Counted from the first letter of the stretch, positions 27,260 through 37,154 are shown. The stretch is 64,000 nucleotides of DNA from Colwellia sp. C2M11 (GCF_018860915.1 NZ_JAHKQD010000028.1:1-64000); one strand, 5' to 3'. Notes: generated from the sequence alone by a model not told the origin. Translations and numbers: made by a program.

Positions 27260-27387
27260 ATTTTTATTAAATTAATACTAAAGCTTTACATTTTTGGGTC
27301 GATAACTTCTTTACATAACATTATTTAATCAACAACTTTTTTAAATTTAAATTTTTAATTATAGTTTTGTAAAGAAGAGATAATCCT

Positions 27388-27969
27388 TTGGCTGTAAACG
27401 TTGTAGATGACACAGTTAACACTAATTCGGTAGCTTCAAAGCCTTTATTGCATGAATTGCAATTAGGTGAGCAGTTAAACGAATGTGTGCATCAGTCAAG
27501 ACGTTCCGACTTTTCTTTAATGTTAGCGATGCTTTGTGATGATGTTAGAGAGCAAAGCCAATTTATCTTACCAAAGTCTGCACCAATCGATGGTACGTCA
27601 ACAGATATCAAAGAAGTTAACAATAAAACGTTAAGAAAACATTTTGATCTGCCAGATGAAGCACCGTTAGCATTAAAAAACATGCAACAAATTAATCGCT
27701 ATAACCAAAGCCAATTGATTATTGATAATGATTTAGCTTCCTTGCATTTATCTAATGCTATATCACCAAATCCACTTGCGTTTCGTGATGATAAAAAACA
27801 TATTGAGAGTAATATCTTAACTAACACGAATGTGATCTGCCAAGAAAAACATGCCAATAAACAAGAAGGGCAAGTGATGAACAAGCCGTTAAATATGGAT
27901 GTTGATGGTTGGTTGAAAGCGGTTCAAAATTCAGTTGTTGAATCAAGCTTAGTTAATGTAGCAGCTTAA
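27388..27969 (+). CDS. VC2046/SO_2500-type conserved protein, TTG start
   Basis: The 193-residue soluble protein has a conserved N-terminal segment (L-L-H-E-L-Q-L-G, then S-R-R-S-D-F-S-L-M-L-A-M-L) that fits the gammaproteobacterial VC2046/SO_2500 family. No function is known. The start is TTG at 27388, preceded by AAGAAGAGA at good spacing. The first in-frame ATG lies inside the conserved segment, so the TTG is needed to make a whole protein. It is separate from the moxR operon (128-base gap). Confidence 0.7.
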   Translation: MAVNVVDDTVNTNSVASKPLLHELQLGEQLNECVHQSRRSDFSLMLAMLCDDVREQSQFILPKSAPIDGTSTDIKEVNNKTLRKHFDLPDEAPLALKNMQQINRYNQSQLIIDNDLASLHLSNAISPNPLAFRDDKKHIESNILTNTNVICQEKHANKQEGQVMNKPLNMDVDGWLKAVQNSVVESSLVNVAA

Positions 27970-28091
27970 GATCTCATATTTTAAATAACTCTTAAATCTG
28001 CGTTACCTCTACTTAAGTTAAAACTTAATTGATGAGTCTGAAAATTAGTAGTTTTATTTTCTAACAACTCTTATGAATGTTCGTCAATTGC

Positions 28092-28679
28092 TCACTTATC
28101 ACAACATTGTTTAAATTTTTTGCCTTTTTTTATTGACCAGGCAGTAGGGTAATTATTGCAAGGGCATAAATCTTTTCGTTTTATTTGCTTTAGTTCGCTA
28201 TGTTCAATAATTTCACCATCGATATAACGCCATTGTAAGTTTTGTCTTTCTTCAGCATTATTCTCTAAGGTAACGGGGTTTGATGAAACATGCTCTAGAA
28301 TAAAGCGTGAGTTTTCTCTTAATTCACACAGAGTATTATTTGTTATATAAAAAGCTGAAAATTCAACAAATTGATCAGAATATTCATTATATATTGTATT
28401 TGAATTATTGTTTATTGCATGAATTTTAAGTGCTATCCATGTACAAGACTTCCCCCAATCATTAATTTCTTTCACCGACTGTGAAGCTTGGCTTATTTTG
28501 GCGTAAGTGTCATAAATGTATTGACCATTTCCCAAGGCATAAGCACTAAAGCGTGAGCGCATTAATTGTTCAGGGTCCTCAGGATATATTGCTTTTATTT
28601 CATTATTTTCAATAAAAACTTGGCAGCAATTAGCAAAGCTTTTTTCTGAGCCGCAAAAACAGGGATTATTAGTTAACAT
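28092..28679 (-). CDS. ychJ: YchJ-family protein with SEC-C motifs
   Basis: The 195-residue protein has a SEC-C zinc motif at each end: C-F-C-G-S-E-K-S-F-A-N-C-C near residue 8 and C-P-C-N-N ... K-Q-C-C near the C-terminus. A YchJ core lies between them, with M-R-S-R-F-S-A-Y-A. SEC-C motifs bind zinc and in SecA contact SecB and ribosomes. YchJ itself has no established function. It is monocistronic. Confidence 0.88.
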   Translation of the reverse strand: MLTNNPCFCGSEKSFANCCQVFIENNEIKAIYPEDPEQLMRSRFSAYALGNGQYIYDTYAKISQASQSVKEINDWGKSCTWIALKIHAINNNSNTIYNEYSDQFVEFSAFYITNNTLCELRENSRFILEHVSSNPVTLENNAEERQNLQWRYIDGEIIEHSELKQIKRKDLCPCNNYPTAWSIKKGKKFKQCCDK

Positions 28680-28848
28680 AGAGGACTACACATACAAAAA
28701 ATAGGACTTTAGTGATTAATGAATTAGGATTCGTTTTATTATAGCTTTTATTGTTGTTAACCTTAACTTGGTTTTCGTGTTATTTAGCGAGTTTTATCGC
28801 AGAAACCAGGCTACTGGTGGTTTTCCCTTACACTTTCGCAAAAAATTA

Positions 28849-28875
28849 CAATACTCTATTCTCCTATGAGTATTG
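28849..28875. promoter_or_regulatory. 8-bp inverted repeat upstream of the S9 peptidase
   Basis: CAATACTC (28849-28856) and GAGTATTG (28868-28875) are exact complements 11 bases apart, about 95 bases before the S9 peptidase start in the 289-base gap after ychJ. An operator is possible; no regulator can be named. Confidence 0.25.
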
Positions 28876-28968
28876 ATCAATTCCTATTTGATTAGTATAA
28901 CTGTGAACACGTGAATAAATTAATCCAATATATTAATTCTTACTCTCAAATTAAGAGACTATAACTTT

Positions 28969-31455
28969 ATGAAATTAAACTTAATAGCGGCTGTTTTAAG
29001 TATTTCTTTAGTTGCTTGTGCAAGCACTGAAGATACTACAAAAACTAGCTCAACTTCGTTAAAATCGCCTGCCACTGTTTTATCACCTACAAGCAATAGT
29101 GGCGATGTAACCAATAATAATGAAGTTATTACATTAAAAAAAATCACATTAGAAAAAATCATGTCAGATCCTGACTGGTTTGGACGTGCGCCTGAATCTT
29201 GGTATTGGGGTGATGATAGCAATACCATTTTCTATAAACAAAAACAGTTAGGTAACCCGCTAAGAGATCTTTGGGTTAAAAATTTAGGCTCAGGCTCACA
29301 AGCACAGCAAGTTAGTTTATCTGAGCTACATAAAGTTGCAGACAGCAATGCAAAAAGTAATAGCGATGGTAGTCTTGAGATTTATAGCTTTGAAGGTAAT
29401 GTTTTTGTTAAAAATGTTGCGACTAAATCAGTAAAACAGATTACGTATACTTCTGCCAATGAAAGCGATGCGTTATTTTTAACTAACGGAAAAATCGCTT
29501 ACCGTATCGACAATGTTTTTTATGCACATGACTTAGTCACCGGGCAGGTTGTTGAATTAGCTAACTTACAAATGGCTGAAAAACCTAAAGGTATTGAAGC
29601 ACCTACAAGTTACTTAGCTAAAGAACAGCATAAACTGATTAACTACATTGCATTACAGCAACGTAATGGCGAATTAAAAGAGCAACAAAAAGACAGCTTA
29701 ACAGCACAAAACACGACAGTGACACAAACCAAATATTATTTTGGTAAAGATAATCAAGTAAGCCACGCAAGCTTGTCGCCAGCGGGTGATAAATTATTTG
29801 TGAGTATTACTGAGGCTAAATCAAGCCGAGATGATTCGGATATTATGCCAAACTATGTTACTAAAGATGGCGTGATTGCCGCTGAAAAAGTACGCGCTCG
29901 TGTGGCTAATAACCGTCAGTATAAAGAAGAGCTATTTTTTATCGATTTAAAAGCAGGTAAAAAAGTGGCGTTGAACTACGAATCACTGCCTAATTTTGAT
30001 ACTGATGTGCTTGCAGCAGTAAAAAAAGAGAACTATGCACGTGAAGGAAAAACCTATAAAAGTAGTAAAACGGCTAGAAATATTCATTTATTACAAATGT
30101 GGTTTCCTGTTAAATGGAACGACGATGGCAGCCAAGTTGCTTTAATGTTAGAAGCTTGGGACAACAAAACTCGTTGGTTAGCTACTGTTGATTTTGAAAA
30201 AGAAGCCTTAGTTAATCAGCACGAGTTACAAGATGATGCTTGGATTAACTGGAGCTTTAACGAATTTGATTGGGTAGGAAATGACGCGCTTTACTATTTA
30301 TCAGAAGAAAGTGGTTATTCTCATCTTTATTACAAAACGTTAAATAATGGTAAAACTAAACAGCTAACGTCGGGTAAATTTGAAGTAAGTGACGTTACTC
30401 TAACAAAAGACCAAAAACGCTTTATTTTTAAAGCCAATAAAAAACATCCTGGTATACATGAAATTTACCAAGTTGATTTGGCTAACAATGTTACGGCATT
30501 AACAGATCTTGGTGGTCAAAATAGCTATGCTTTAAGTCCTGACGAATCTGCATTGCTTATTGAACATTCTAGCTTAACTATGCCGCCAGAATTATATGTT
30601 CAATCATTAACGTCAAATGCACCAGCTACACAAATAACGCATACCGTTTCTGATGAATTTAAAGCTTTACCATGGGTTTCACCAAGTATTGTGGCTATAC
30701 CGTCAAGCAAGCAAAAAGAGCCGATTTACTCGCGTGTTTATTTACCTAAGAATTATGACAAAACAACTGAGAAAAACCGCGCAGTAATGTTTACGCATGG
30801 TGCTGGGTACTTACAAAATTCTCACCTTGGTTGGTCTGGTTATTTCCGTGAATTCATGTTTCATTCAATGTTAGTACAGCAAGGCTACGTGGTTATTGAT
30901 ATGGACTACCGTGCTTCAGCAGGTTACGGCCGAGATTGGCGTACTAGTATTTATAGACATATGGGAAAAGTTGAAGTTGAAGATATGCGTGATGGTGTTA
31001 ACTGGATTGTTGACAATGCTAACGTAGATGCTAAGCGTGTAGGCACTTATGGTGGGTCTTATGGCGGGTTCTTAACATTAATGTCAATGTTCACAGACCC
31101 TACGTTATTTGAATCTGGCTCAGCTATTCGTTTAGTATCAGATTGGGCTTATTATAATCATGGTTATACGTCTAATATTTTAAATACTCCTGAAGATGAT
31201 GCCATTGCTTATGAGCGTAGTTCACCTATTTATTTTGCCGAAGGTTTAACTAAACCCTTATTAATTAACGCACCAATGGTTGATGATAATGTGTTTTTTG
31301 AAGACACTGTTCGTTTAGTTCAACGTTTAATTGAATTAGAAAAACAAGACTTTGAAACGGCTATTTATCCGGTTGAACCACATGGTTTTGTACAACCGAG
31401 TTCATGGTTGAATGAATACCGTCGTATTTATAAGTTGTTTGAAAATACATTATAA
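28969..31455 (+). CDS. S9-family (DPP IV-like) prolyl oligopeptidase, lipoprotein
   Basis: The 828-residue protein begins with a lipoprotein signal (lipobox L-V-A-C, cysteine near 17). A beta-propeller region of about 550 residues follows and then an alpha/beta-hydrolase domain with the nucleophile motif G-G-S-Y-G-G (S697), the acid in D-D-N-V (D772) and the base in P-H-G (H805). This is the DPP4 subgroup of S9, which releases dipeptides from Xaa-Pro or similar N-termini, here at the periplasmic face. The usual H-G before the acid is replaced by N-A-P-M-V. A strong terminator follows. Confidence 0.9.
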   Translation: MKLNLIAAVLSISLVACASTEDTTKTSSTSLKSPATVLSPTSNSGDVTNNNEVITLKKITLEKIMSDPDWFGRAPESWYWGDDSNTIFYKQKQLGNPLRDLWVKNLGSGSQAQQVSLSELHKVADSNAKSNSDGSLEIYSFEGNVFVKNVATKSVKQITYTSANESDALFLTNGKIAYRIDNVFYAHDLVTGQVVELANLQMAEKPKGIEAPTSYLAKEQHKLINYIALQQRNGELKEQQKDSLTAQNTTVTQTKYYFGKDNQVSHASLSPAGDKLFVSITEAKSSRDDSDIMPNYVTKDGVIAAEKVRARVANNRQYKEELFFIDLKAGKKVALNYESLPNFDTDVLAAVKKENYAREGKTYKSSKTARNIHLLQMWFPVKWNDDGSQVALMLEAWDNKTRWLATVDFEKEALVNQHELQDDAWINWSFNEFDWVGNDALYYLSEESGYSHLYYKTLNNGKTKQLTSGKFEVSDVTLTKDQKRFIFKANKKHPGIHEIYQVDLANNVTALTDLGGQNSYALSPDESALLIEHSSLTMPPELYVQSLTSNAPATQITHTVSDEFKALPWVSPSIVAIPSSKQKEPIYSRVYLPKNYDKTTEKNRAVMFTHGAGYLQNSHLGWSGYFREFMFHSMLVQQGYVVIDMDYRASAGYGRDWRTSIYRHMGKVEVEDMRDGVNWIVDNANVDAKRVGTYGGSYGGFLTLMSMFTDPTLFESGSAIRLVSDWAYYNHGYTSNILNTPEDDAIAYERSSPIYFAEGLTKPLLINAPMVDDNVFFEDTVRLVQRLIELEKQDFETAIYPVEPHGFVQPSSWLNEYRRIYKLFENTL

Positions 31456-31530
31456 AGATAAATTTATAATGAAAACCAATTAGCTAAGCTAAATTAGTTA
31501 AACCAAATTGGATAAGATAAGTAGTTTATA

Positions 31531-31573
31531 AAGCTTTTTAGCGATCATCAGTGGTTGCTAAAAAGTTTTTTTT
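31531..31573 (+). terminator. Terminator after the S9 peptidase
   Basis: A stem of 9 bp (31534-31542 with 31557-31565), extendable to 12 with one wobble pair, leads into an 8-base T-run. It lies about 75 bases past the stop codon. Confidence 0.75.
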
Positions 31574-31614
31574 AAACAAAATAATTATTTAGAAAAGAAG
31601 ATAATACGTGAATT

Positions 31615-31631
31615 AAAAGCGTTAGGCTTTT
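31615..31631 (-). terminator. Small hairpin after the rhombosortase gene
   Basis: AAAAGC (31615-31620) and GCTTTT (31626-31631) form a 6-bp stem with a 5-base loop, 25 bases past the minus-strand stop. It is short, and the U-tract is partly in the stem. Confidence 0.35.
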
Positions 31632-31655
31632 GGCGTGAAAGGTGAGTTTATTTCA

Positions 31656-32273
31656 CTAATCGATAGTAATGGTTTTAAAACGAAAGAAACGTAAATAAAT
31701 CACCGTAAATACTAATCCACCAATCGCGCCCCATAAATGCGCATCAACAGCAACACTCGCTTCAATTAAATCACTGACCTCGGTACTAGCACCATAAATT
31801 TGTTCGTGAGCTATTTTCATAAAAACGCCGATAAAAAGTAAATAACCTGTTCTATCTTTTGCAGCAATATCCATTATCGCCCCGAACACAAATATGCCAT
31901 GTAATACACCAGATAAACCAACATATTGTATTAATGACGGTGAGCCATAATAAATACCCATGCTGGTAATGAAGGCGCAGAAAGTAAATAAAGCACAATA
32001 ATTTTTAATGGTGTAGAAACGCCCATGTAATGCCCAAAGCAGAACTAGTGCGGCTAAGTTGAGCAATAAATGATAACCGTTAGTGTGTAATAAATGTCCT
32101 GTGAATAATCGCCATATTTCACCTTGAGTAATTAAATTACGGTTATAAACGAATACCTGAGTAACAGAATCATTAATGAAAAACTCAGCAGCAAAAGCAA
32201 CAATTGAAATAACAGCAAGAATTAATACCATTAGCACGTGCTGTTTTGAAAATGGAAAAGAACTTAATTTCAT
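31656..32273 (-). CDS. Rhombosortase (rhomboid-family protease for GlyGly-CTERM proteins)
   Basis: The 205-residue protein has about six membrane helices and the catalytic pair of the family: G-L-S-G-V-L-H-G with S121, and D-A-H-L-W-G with H179. The L-S-G-V-L-H-G and V-A-V-D-A-H-L-W-G-A patterns point to rhombosortase rather than GlpG. Rhombosortases cut GlyGly-CTERM tails of type II-secreted proteins and help attach them to the cell surface. No GlyGly-CTERM substrate is encoded in this window. It is divergent from tapT. Confidence 0.85.
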   Translation of the reverse strand: MKLSSFPFSKQHVLMVLILAVISIVAFAAEFFINDSVTQVFVYNRNLITQGEIWRLFTGHLLHTNGYHLLLNLAALVLLWALHGRFYTIKNYCALFTFCAFITSMGIYYGSPSLIQYVGLSGVLHGIFVFGAIMDIAAKDRTGYLLFIGVFMKIAHEQIYGASTEVSDLIEASVAVDAHLWGAIGGLVFTVIYLRFFRFKTITID

Positions 32274-32360
32274 TTATGTTGATGCTTTAGGCTGAACTCA
32301 TTGAAAGTTGAGTATACAATGTTAGCCTATTAATTTTAAGATTCTTGATGTTTTTCTTTT

Positions 32361-33023
32361 ATGGCCAGAAATTTATGCACACAATGCCAACGCCCCACAA
32401 GCGCTTGTATTTGTCGTTTTATCATAGAAACACACAATAAAACGCCTTTGTTAGTATTACAACATCCGAATGAAGTTAAACAAAGTAAAGGCACTGTCGC
32501 TTTATTAAATGGTTCGCTAACATCTTGTAAAGTACTGGTAGGCGAAGACTTTACTCATCACACTGAGCTGAATGAAATATTAGCGTCGCATCAAGTTTTA
32601 CTACTTTATCCTGGTGAACACTCACAAATTCTCTCTTTACCTGATAAAAAGAATGGAGGTAAGTTTACACAAACAGATAAGGCTAAGCCGCTTTTGTTAC
32701 TGGTACTCGACGGCACCTGGAAAAAGTCGTACCGTATGTTTATGTTGTCTAAAAACCTACATTCATTGTCACAAGTCAGTTTACCTGATTATCTGGCGAA
32801 TAATGGGCAATACTTAATTCGTAAAGTCGCCAAAAAAAATGCGTTATCGAGTTTAGAAGCAACTTGTTATGCATTAGCATTATTGGAAGGGGAAATGAAA
32901 ATTACAACAGCAGACAAAAGGCTGAATACGGTAGGAGTCGATAATATCGATTGTGGTAATTATCAACCTATGCTAAATAATTTTATAAAATTCAATCACT
33001 TTCAGTTATCTTTTAGAGGGTAA
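32361..33023 (+). CDS. tapT: TapT/DTW-domain tRNA-uridine aminocarboxypropyltransferase
   Basis: The 220-residue protein has the N-terminal cysteine cluster C-T-Q-C-Q-R-P-T ... C-I-C and the DTW-type motif L-D-G-T-W-K-K-S near residue 117. These features define the TapT/YfiP family, which adds the 3-amino-3-carboxypropyl group to U47 of tRNA (acp3U). The conserved motif reads D-G-T-W here, a common variant. It stands alone between the rhombosortase and a TonB-dependent receptor. Confidence 0.85.
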   Translation: MARNLCTQCQRPTSACICRFIIETHNKTPLLVLQHPNEVKQSKGTVALLNGSLTSCKVLVGEDFTHHTELNEILASHQVLLLYPGEHSQILSLPDKKNGGKFTQTDKAKPLLLLVLDGTWKKSYRMFMLSKNLHSLSQVSLPDYLANNGQYLIRKVAKKNALSSLEATCYALALLEGEMKITTADKRLNTVGVDNIDCGNYQPMLNNFIKFNHFQLSFRG

Positions 33024-33272
33024 CAGTTTTAATATTAGTGTTAAGTACCATCGTAACTTTTCATTATTCCTGTTTTAATATAAATAATAACTGTCATTAA
33101 ATGCTTTCTAAACCCCTTTTAACATTATCTACGGTGAGTTTACTGTTAATTAGTAATCTACGAATATTCAATATATTCTCCTTTCATCGAATAAAACAGG
33201 TGTTTACGAGTAACAACTCCCTTTGTTAAAGTGCTATTTTTCCCGCAATACCTCTTAAAGGATACAGTATAG

Positions 33273-35423
33273 ATGTTATCAGGATTCCCCAGAACAGTTG
33301 TTAGCACGGTTTGTTTATCTATGGTTAGTTGCTCAACCTTAGCTGCTACTAATAAAACAGTGTTATCCACGTCGAATGATAGTAAGAATATAGCAGAGGT
33401 TATCGTTGTTACCGGTACGCGTCATCAATCAGATCTTCTTTCACTAACCGGTAATATCGATCGTATATCAAGTGATGATATTGCTTTAGTTAACGCTGTT
33501 CATCCAAGTGACATTTTAAACAGAGCAACAGGCGTTCATATACAAACTAATAATGGTATGGAAACGTTACCTTCGTTACGATCTCCGGTGTTAAGTGGTC
33601 CAGGCGCTGCAGGCGCTTTTTTATTTCTTGAGGACGGTGTTGCTACCCGAGCAGCCGGCTTTGCTAATAATAATGCGTTGTCAGAGTTAAACTTAGCTCA
33701 GGCGAGAGAAATAGAAATAATTCGCGGTCCTGCCAGTGCAATTTATGGATCAAATGCGGTTCATGGCGTGGTGAATGTTCTAACTAAAGCTCCTAAAAAT
33801 GGTGGGGATGTAACACTACTTGCTGGGCCTAACGACAGGTATCAACTGCAGGGAACAATTGGTAGCGAATCAGATAATCAAGGTGTTAGTGCTAGTGTTC
33901 AAGTTGTTGATGATGGTGGTTACCGTGATGATAGTGACTTTCGCTCTTTAAAATTGGGACTTCGTCATGATTATGTTAACGGAGATGATCATTTCAAAAC
34001 GGTCATTGCTGGTTTTGTGCTTGATCAGAATACCGCTGGGTTTGTATCCTCTGGAGACAATGGCAATGAATGCTATAGTTCAATTTATTCAGATGAAACA
34101 CTTTACAAAGATACTAACGCCATGCAAAAAAATTGTGATAGCGATGCTTATCGTGAATGGTCTTCAGTTCGTGTTGCAACGAGTTGGCAAAGAGAGTTAA
34201 GCGCAGACAGCAGCTTTACTATAACGCCATATTTTCGACTTAACCAAATGGAGTTTAGCCAGCATTATTTACCGTCAAAGGCTATTGAAGAAAATAGTCA
34301 TTATAGTGTGGGCATCATAAATAACTATCATTGGCAGATCGATCAAGACCTTGCTGTTGTAATGGGTATTGATCTGGAATGGACAGAAGGGGAGTTAACA
34401 CAAACTCAAGAACAGCCTGACAGCTATAGCTTTGGTAAAGCACGTCAACAAGGCTTACATTATGACTATAATGTTGATGCCTCAATTATTGCTCCTTATA
34501 TCCAAACAGATTGGCAATTAACAGAACAATTGCAACTTACCGGTAGTGTCCGCTTTGATGCAACTCAATATCGATATAATAATTTAATTGCCGATGGCAC
34601 GACTAAAGCCGACGGCAGTGCATGTGTAAATAGTAATAACGAGCCTATAGCTTGTTTATTTAAACGTCCTAGTGATAATAACGATAGTTTTAATAATACT
34701 AGTACTAAATTAGGGTTTAATTATCGATTAAATAACAAAATTGCATTTTTTGGTAGTTGGTCACAAGGCTTTAGAGCACCGCAAACAACCGACATGTACC
34801 GACTTCAAAACCAACAGTTGGTTGGTGAGATTGAAGCTGAACAACTTGACAGTTTAGAGCTAGGTTTACGTGGAATAAGTAATAGCCTCACTTATGAACT
34901 TGTTATTTATAGCATGAATAAAGATAATTTCTTTTTTCGTGATGACGACGGTTTAAATGTTACGGATGGTGAAACCTCACAGAAAGGGCTTGAACTGAGT
35001 ATTAATTATGATTTAACTGAGCAATTTAGTGTGGCAGTTAATTATAGTTATGGTCAGCATGAATATGAATTTTATCGTGCTAGCAGTGGAGTTACTAAAG
35101 GCAATAAAGTAGACACAGCACCAGAGCAAATGGCTAATATTCGCTTTGCTTGGCAGCCTACAGATAACAGTAAACTTGAACTAGAATGGCTACATATGGG
35201 TGAATATTATTTAGATCCTGCTAACGAACATAATTATGCTGGACATGACTTATTACAACTTAGAGCCTCACTAGCACTCAATCATAATACGCGTATATTT
35301 GCGCGAATAGAAAACCTTACGGATGAGCAATATGCAAGTAGGGCTGACTTCGCCTTTGGAACATACCGTTTCTTTGGTGGTCAAACTCGAGCATTACACA
35401 TAGGTGCCGCTATTTCTTTTTAA
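33273..35423 (+). CDS. TonB-dependent outer-membrane receptor (substrate unknown)
   Basis: The 716-residue protein has a signal peptide (about 1-25), a TonB-box-like E-V-I-V-V-T-G-T-R segment near residue 46, a plug domain with R-G-P-A-S-A-I-Y-G, and a beta-barrel ending in an aromatic-rich strand (A-A-I-S-F). An AAAGGA ribosome site precedes the ATG. Two cysteine pairs in extracellular-loop positions (N-E-C-Y ... N-C-D, and A-C-V-N ... A-C-L-F) may form disulfides. No transporter or siderophore gene is adjacent, so iron, B12 or another ligand cannot be chosen. A terminator follows. Confidence 0.88.
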   Translation: MLSGFPRTVVSTVCLSMVSCSTLAATNKTVLSTSNDSKNIAEVIVVTGTRHQSDLLSLTGNIDRISSDDIALVNAVHPSDILNRATGVHIQTNNGMETLPSLRSPVLSGPGAAGAFLFLEDGVATRAAGFANNNALSELNLAQAREIEIIRGPASAIYGSNAVHGVVNVLTKAPKNGGDVTLLAGPNDRYQLQGTIGSESDNQGVSASVQVVDDGGYRDDSDFRSLKLGLRHDYVNGDDHFKTVIAGFVLDQNTAGFVSSGDNGNECYSSIYSDETLYKDTNAMQKNCDSDAYREWSSVRVATSWQRELSADSSFTITPYFRLNQMEFSQHYLPSKAIEENSHYSVGIINNYHWQIDQDLAVVMGIDLEWTEGELTQTQEQPDSYSFGKARQQGLHYDYNVDASIIAPYIQTDWQLTEQLQLTGSVRFDATQYRYNNLIADGTTKADGSACVNSNNEPIACLFKRPSDNNDSFNNTSTKLGFNYRLNNKIAFFGSWSQGFRAPQTTDMYRLQNQQLVGEIEAEQLDSLELGLRGISNSLTYELVIYSMNKDNFFFRDDDGLNVTDGETSQKGLELSINYDLTEQFSVAVNYSYGQHEYEFYRASSGVTKGNKVDTAPEQMANIRFAWQPTDNSKLELEWLHMGEYYLDPANEHNYAGHDLLQLRASLALNHNTRIFARIENLTDEQYASRADFAFGTYRFFGGQTRALHIGAAISF

Positions 35424-35431
35424 ACAAAGTG

Positions 35432-35478
35432 AATGGCTTAAATTAGTTTGTATTTTAATCATACCTAAGCCATTTTTT
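35432..35478 (+). terminator. Terminator after the TonB-dependent receptor
   Basis: Arms 35432-35440 and 35466-35474 (core TGGCTTA/TAAGCCA) enclose a 25-base loop and run into a T-tract. The loop is long, so the element is less certain than a compact hairpin. Confidence 0.55.
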
Positions 35479-35685
35479 CATGGTGATGATTTATATTACT
35501 TATGTTAATGTAATGTAAATTTATTGCGCACCTATTTATTACACGCTTAGTTTTCCTCTTTTATATTGATAGAAGACAGAGCAAAGTGTTTTCTATACTG
35601 TGAAAGCGAAAATAACGCAATAATGGATGTCGCATGGTAAATGCTAAACATTACATATTAAATACATATATTGGTTGATAAGTTT

Positions 35686-36156
35686 ATGAATTATAAAGCA
35701 GTTAAGAGTGTACTTTTTGTTTGTATGGGCAATATTTGTCGCTCACCAAGCGCTGAAGCTGTTTTTAGGCAGAAAGCACAAGCGGAAGGTTTATCATTAA
35801 AGGTTGATTCAGCTGGTACTGTAGGTGCTCATGTTAGAGAAAAACCTGATCATCGAGCGCAAAAAGTAGGTGTTGAACGTGGCTATTCATTTAAAGGTAT
35901 TAAAGCCCGAAGAGTGACAGTACAAGATTTTGATAACTTCGATCTTATATTAGCGATGGACAATGCTAACCTTGCAGAACTTCATAAAATTGCACCTGAG
36001 CACTTACAATATAAAGCTAAACTTTTTTTAGATTTCGCTGATAACCATGACGAAGAGGAAGTACCAGACCCTTATTACGGTGGCGCTAATGGTTTTCGTT
36101 TTGTTCTAGATTTAGTTGAAGATGCCAGTGACGGTTTACTAAAACAGTTGAAGTAA
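35686..36156 (+). CDS. Low-molecular-weight protein-tyrosine phosphatase
   Basis: The product from the ATG at 35686 has 156 residues; the frame opens at a TTG 15 bases earlier, but the ATG gives the normal family N-terminus. The P-loop C-M-G-N-I-C-R-S lies near residue 13 and the catalytic acid in V-P-D-P-Y-Y near residue 125. In exopolysaccharide loci such enzymes dephosphorylate tyrosine kinases. No Wzc/Wza partner is next to it here, so it could also be the housekeeping type (YfkJ-like). Confidence 0.88.
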   Translation: MNYKAVKSVLFVCMGNICRSPSAEAVFRQKAQAEGLSLKVDSAGTVGAHVREKPDHRAQKVGVERGYSFKGIKARRVTVQDFDNFDLILAMDNANLAELHKIAPEHLQYKAKLFLDFADNHDEEEVPDPYYGGANGFRFVLDLVEDASDGLLKQLK

Positions 36157-36215
36157 GTGCTTATAAAGTTATTCAATTTGAACTGTTTTATGATTTTTAG
36201 AAAATTATCAGAATT

Positions 36216-36242
36216 TAAAAAGGAGTACACGTGTTGTACTCC
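36216..36242 (-). terminator. Terminator of the fucose-catabolic operon
   Basis: On the minus strand an 8-bp GC-containing stem (36242-36235 with 36229-36222) and a 5-base loop are followed by a run of five T. It sits 66 bases past the stop of the last operon gene. Confidence 0.7.
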
Positions 36243-36308
36243 ATATAGTTATGAACCTTTGCGATAGTAAACAATTTTTTATAGCGTTTTTAATATAATA
36301 AAATCACA

Positions 36309-37154
36309 CTACTTTAGTGATGTAACTACTTGCTCTTGGCTACCTAAACCTTCAATACTTAGAGTGATTTTATCACCTGGCTTTAAATATAAAGGTGGAG
36401 TTTGACCTAATCCAACACCTGGAGGCGTCCCTGTCGAGATAACATCACCCGGTTGTAAACTCATAAATTGGCTTAGATAACTGACAATATATGCGGGCTT
36501 GAATACCATAGTTTTGGTATTACCATTTTGAAATGTCTTTCCGTTAACAGCTAAATGCATTGATAAGTTATTTGGATCTTTCACTTCATCACTGGTAACT
36601 AACCAAGGTCCAATAGGACCAAAAGTATCACAGCCTTTACCTTTATCCCACTGGCTGCCTTTTTCTAGTTGAAAAGTGCGCTCAGAAACATCGTTACATA
36701 CACAATAACCAGCAATATAATCGGTCGCTTCTTCTTCGCTAACATAGGAAGCATGTTTACCTATAACTATGGCAAGCTCAACTTCCCAGTCTAACTTATC
36801 ACTGTTTCTAGGTTGTACTATGTCATCATTAGGGCCAGAAATGGCACTGGTGGCCTTAGTGAAAACTTCAGGCTCGTTTGGAATTTTCATACCAGATTCT
36901 GCAGCATGATCTGCATAATTAAGACCAATACAAAGAAACTTTCCTACATTACCCACACAGGCACCTAGTCGAATATCAGTACTGATTATTGGTAAACTTG
37001 ATAAATCTAAAGCTTGAATACGTTGCAAGTTATCATCTGATAATATCGTACCGTCAATATCACTAACAACACTATGTAAACTCCTAATATTGCCATGATC
37101 ATCCATAATTCCTGGTTTTTCTTGACCTACAGGTCCATAACGAAGTAATTTCAT
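36309..37154 (-). CDS. Fumarylacetoacetase-family hydrolase, probable 2,4-diketo-3-deoxy-L-fuconate hydrolase
   Basis: The 281-residue protein has the FAH-fold C-terminal domain with G-L-N-Y-A-D-H-A-A-E, D-W-E-V-E-L-A and S-T-G-T-P-P-G-V-G motifs, which include the acidic metal ligands. In the non-phosphorylating L-fucose pathway this family cleaves 2,4-diketo-3-deoxy-L-fuconate to pyruvate and L-lactate. The neighbours (SDR, lactonase, aldo/keto reductase, UxaA-type dehydratase) give exactly that pathway, so the specific role is inferred from context. It is last in the operon. Confidence 0.85.
   Translation of the reverse strand: MKLLRYGPVGQEKPGIMDDHGNIRSLHSVVSDIDGTILSDDNLQRIQALDLSSLPIISTDIRLGACVGNVGKFLCIGLNYADHAAESGMKIPNEPEVFTKATSAISGPNDDIVQPRNSDKLDWEVELAIVIGKHASYVSEEEATDYIAGYCVCNDVSERTFQLEKGSQWDKGKGCDTFGPIGPWLVTSDEVKDPNNLSMHLAVNGKTFQNGNTKTMVFKPAYIVSYLSQFMSLQPGDVISTGTPPGVGLGQTPPLYLKPGDKITLSIEGLGSQEQVVTSLK

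Noticed and set aside
33158-33370. 70-codon minus-strand frame at the start of the TonB-dependent receptor
   Set aside because: It overlaps the receptor's signal peptide codons and lacks a ribosome site; the receptor has a clear AAAGGA site.
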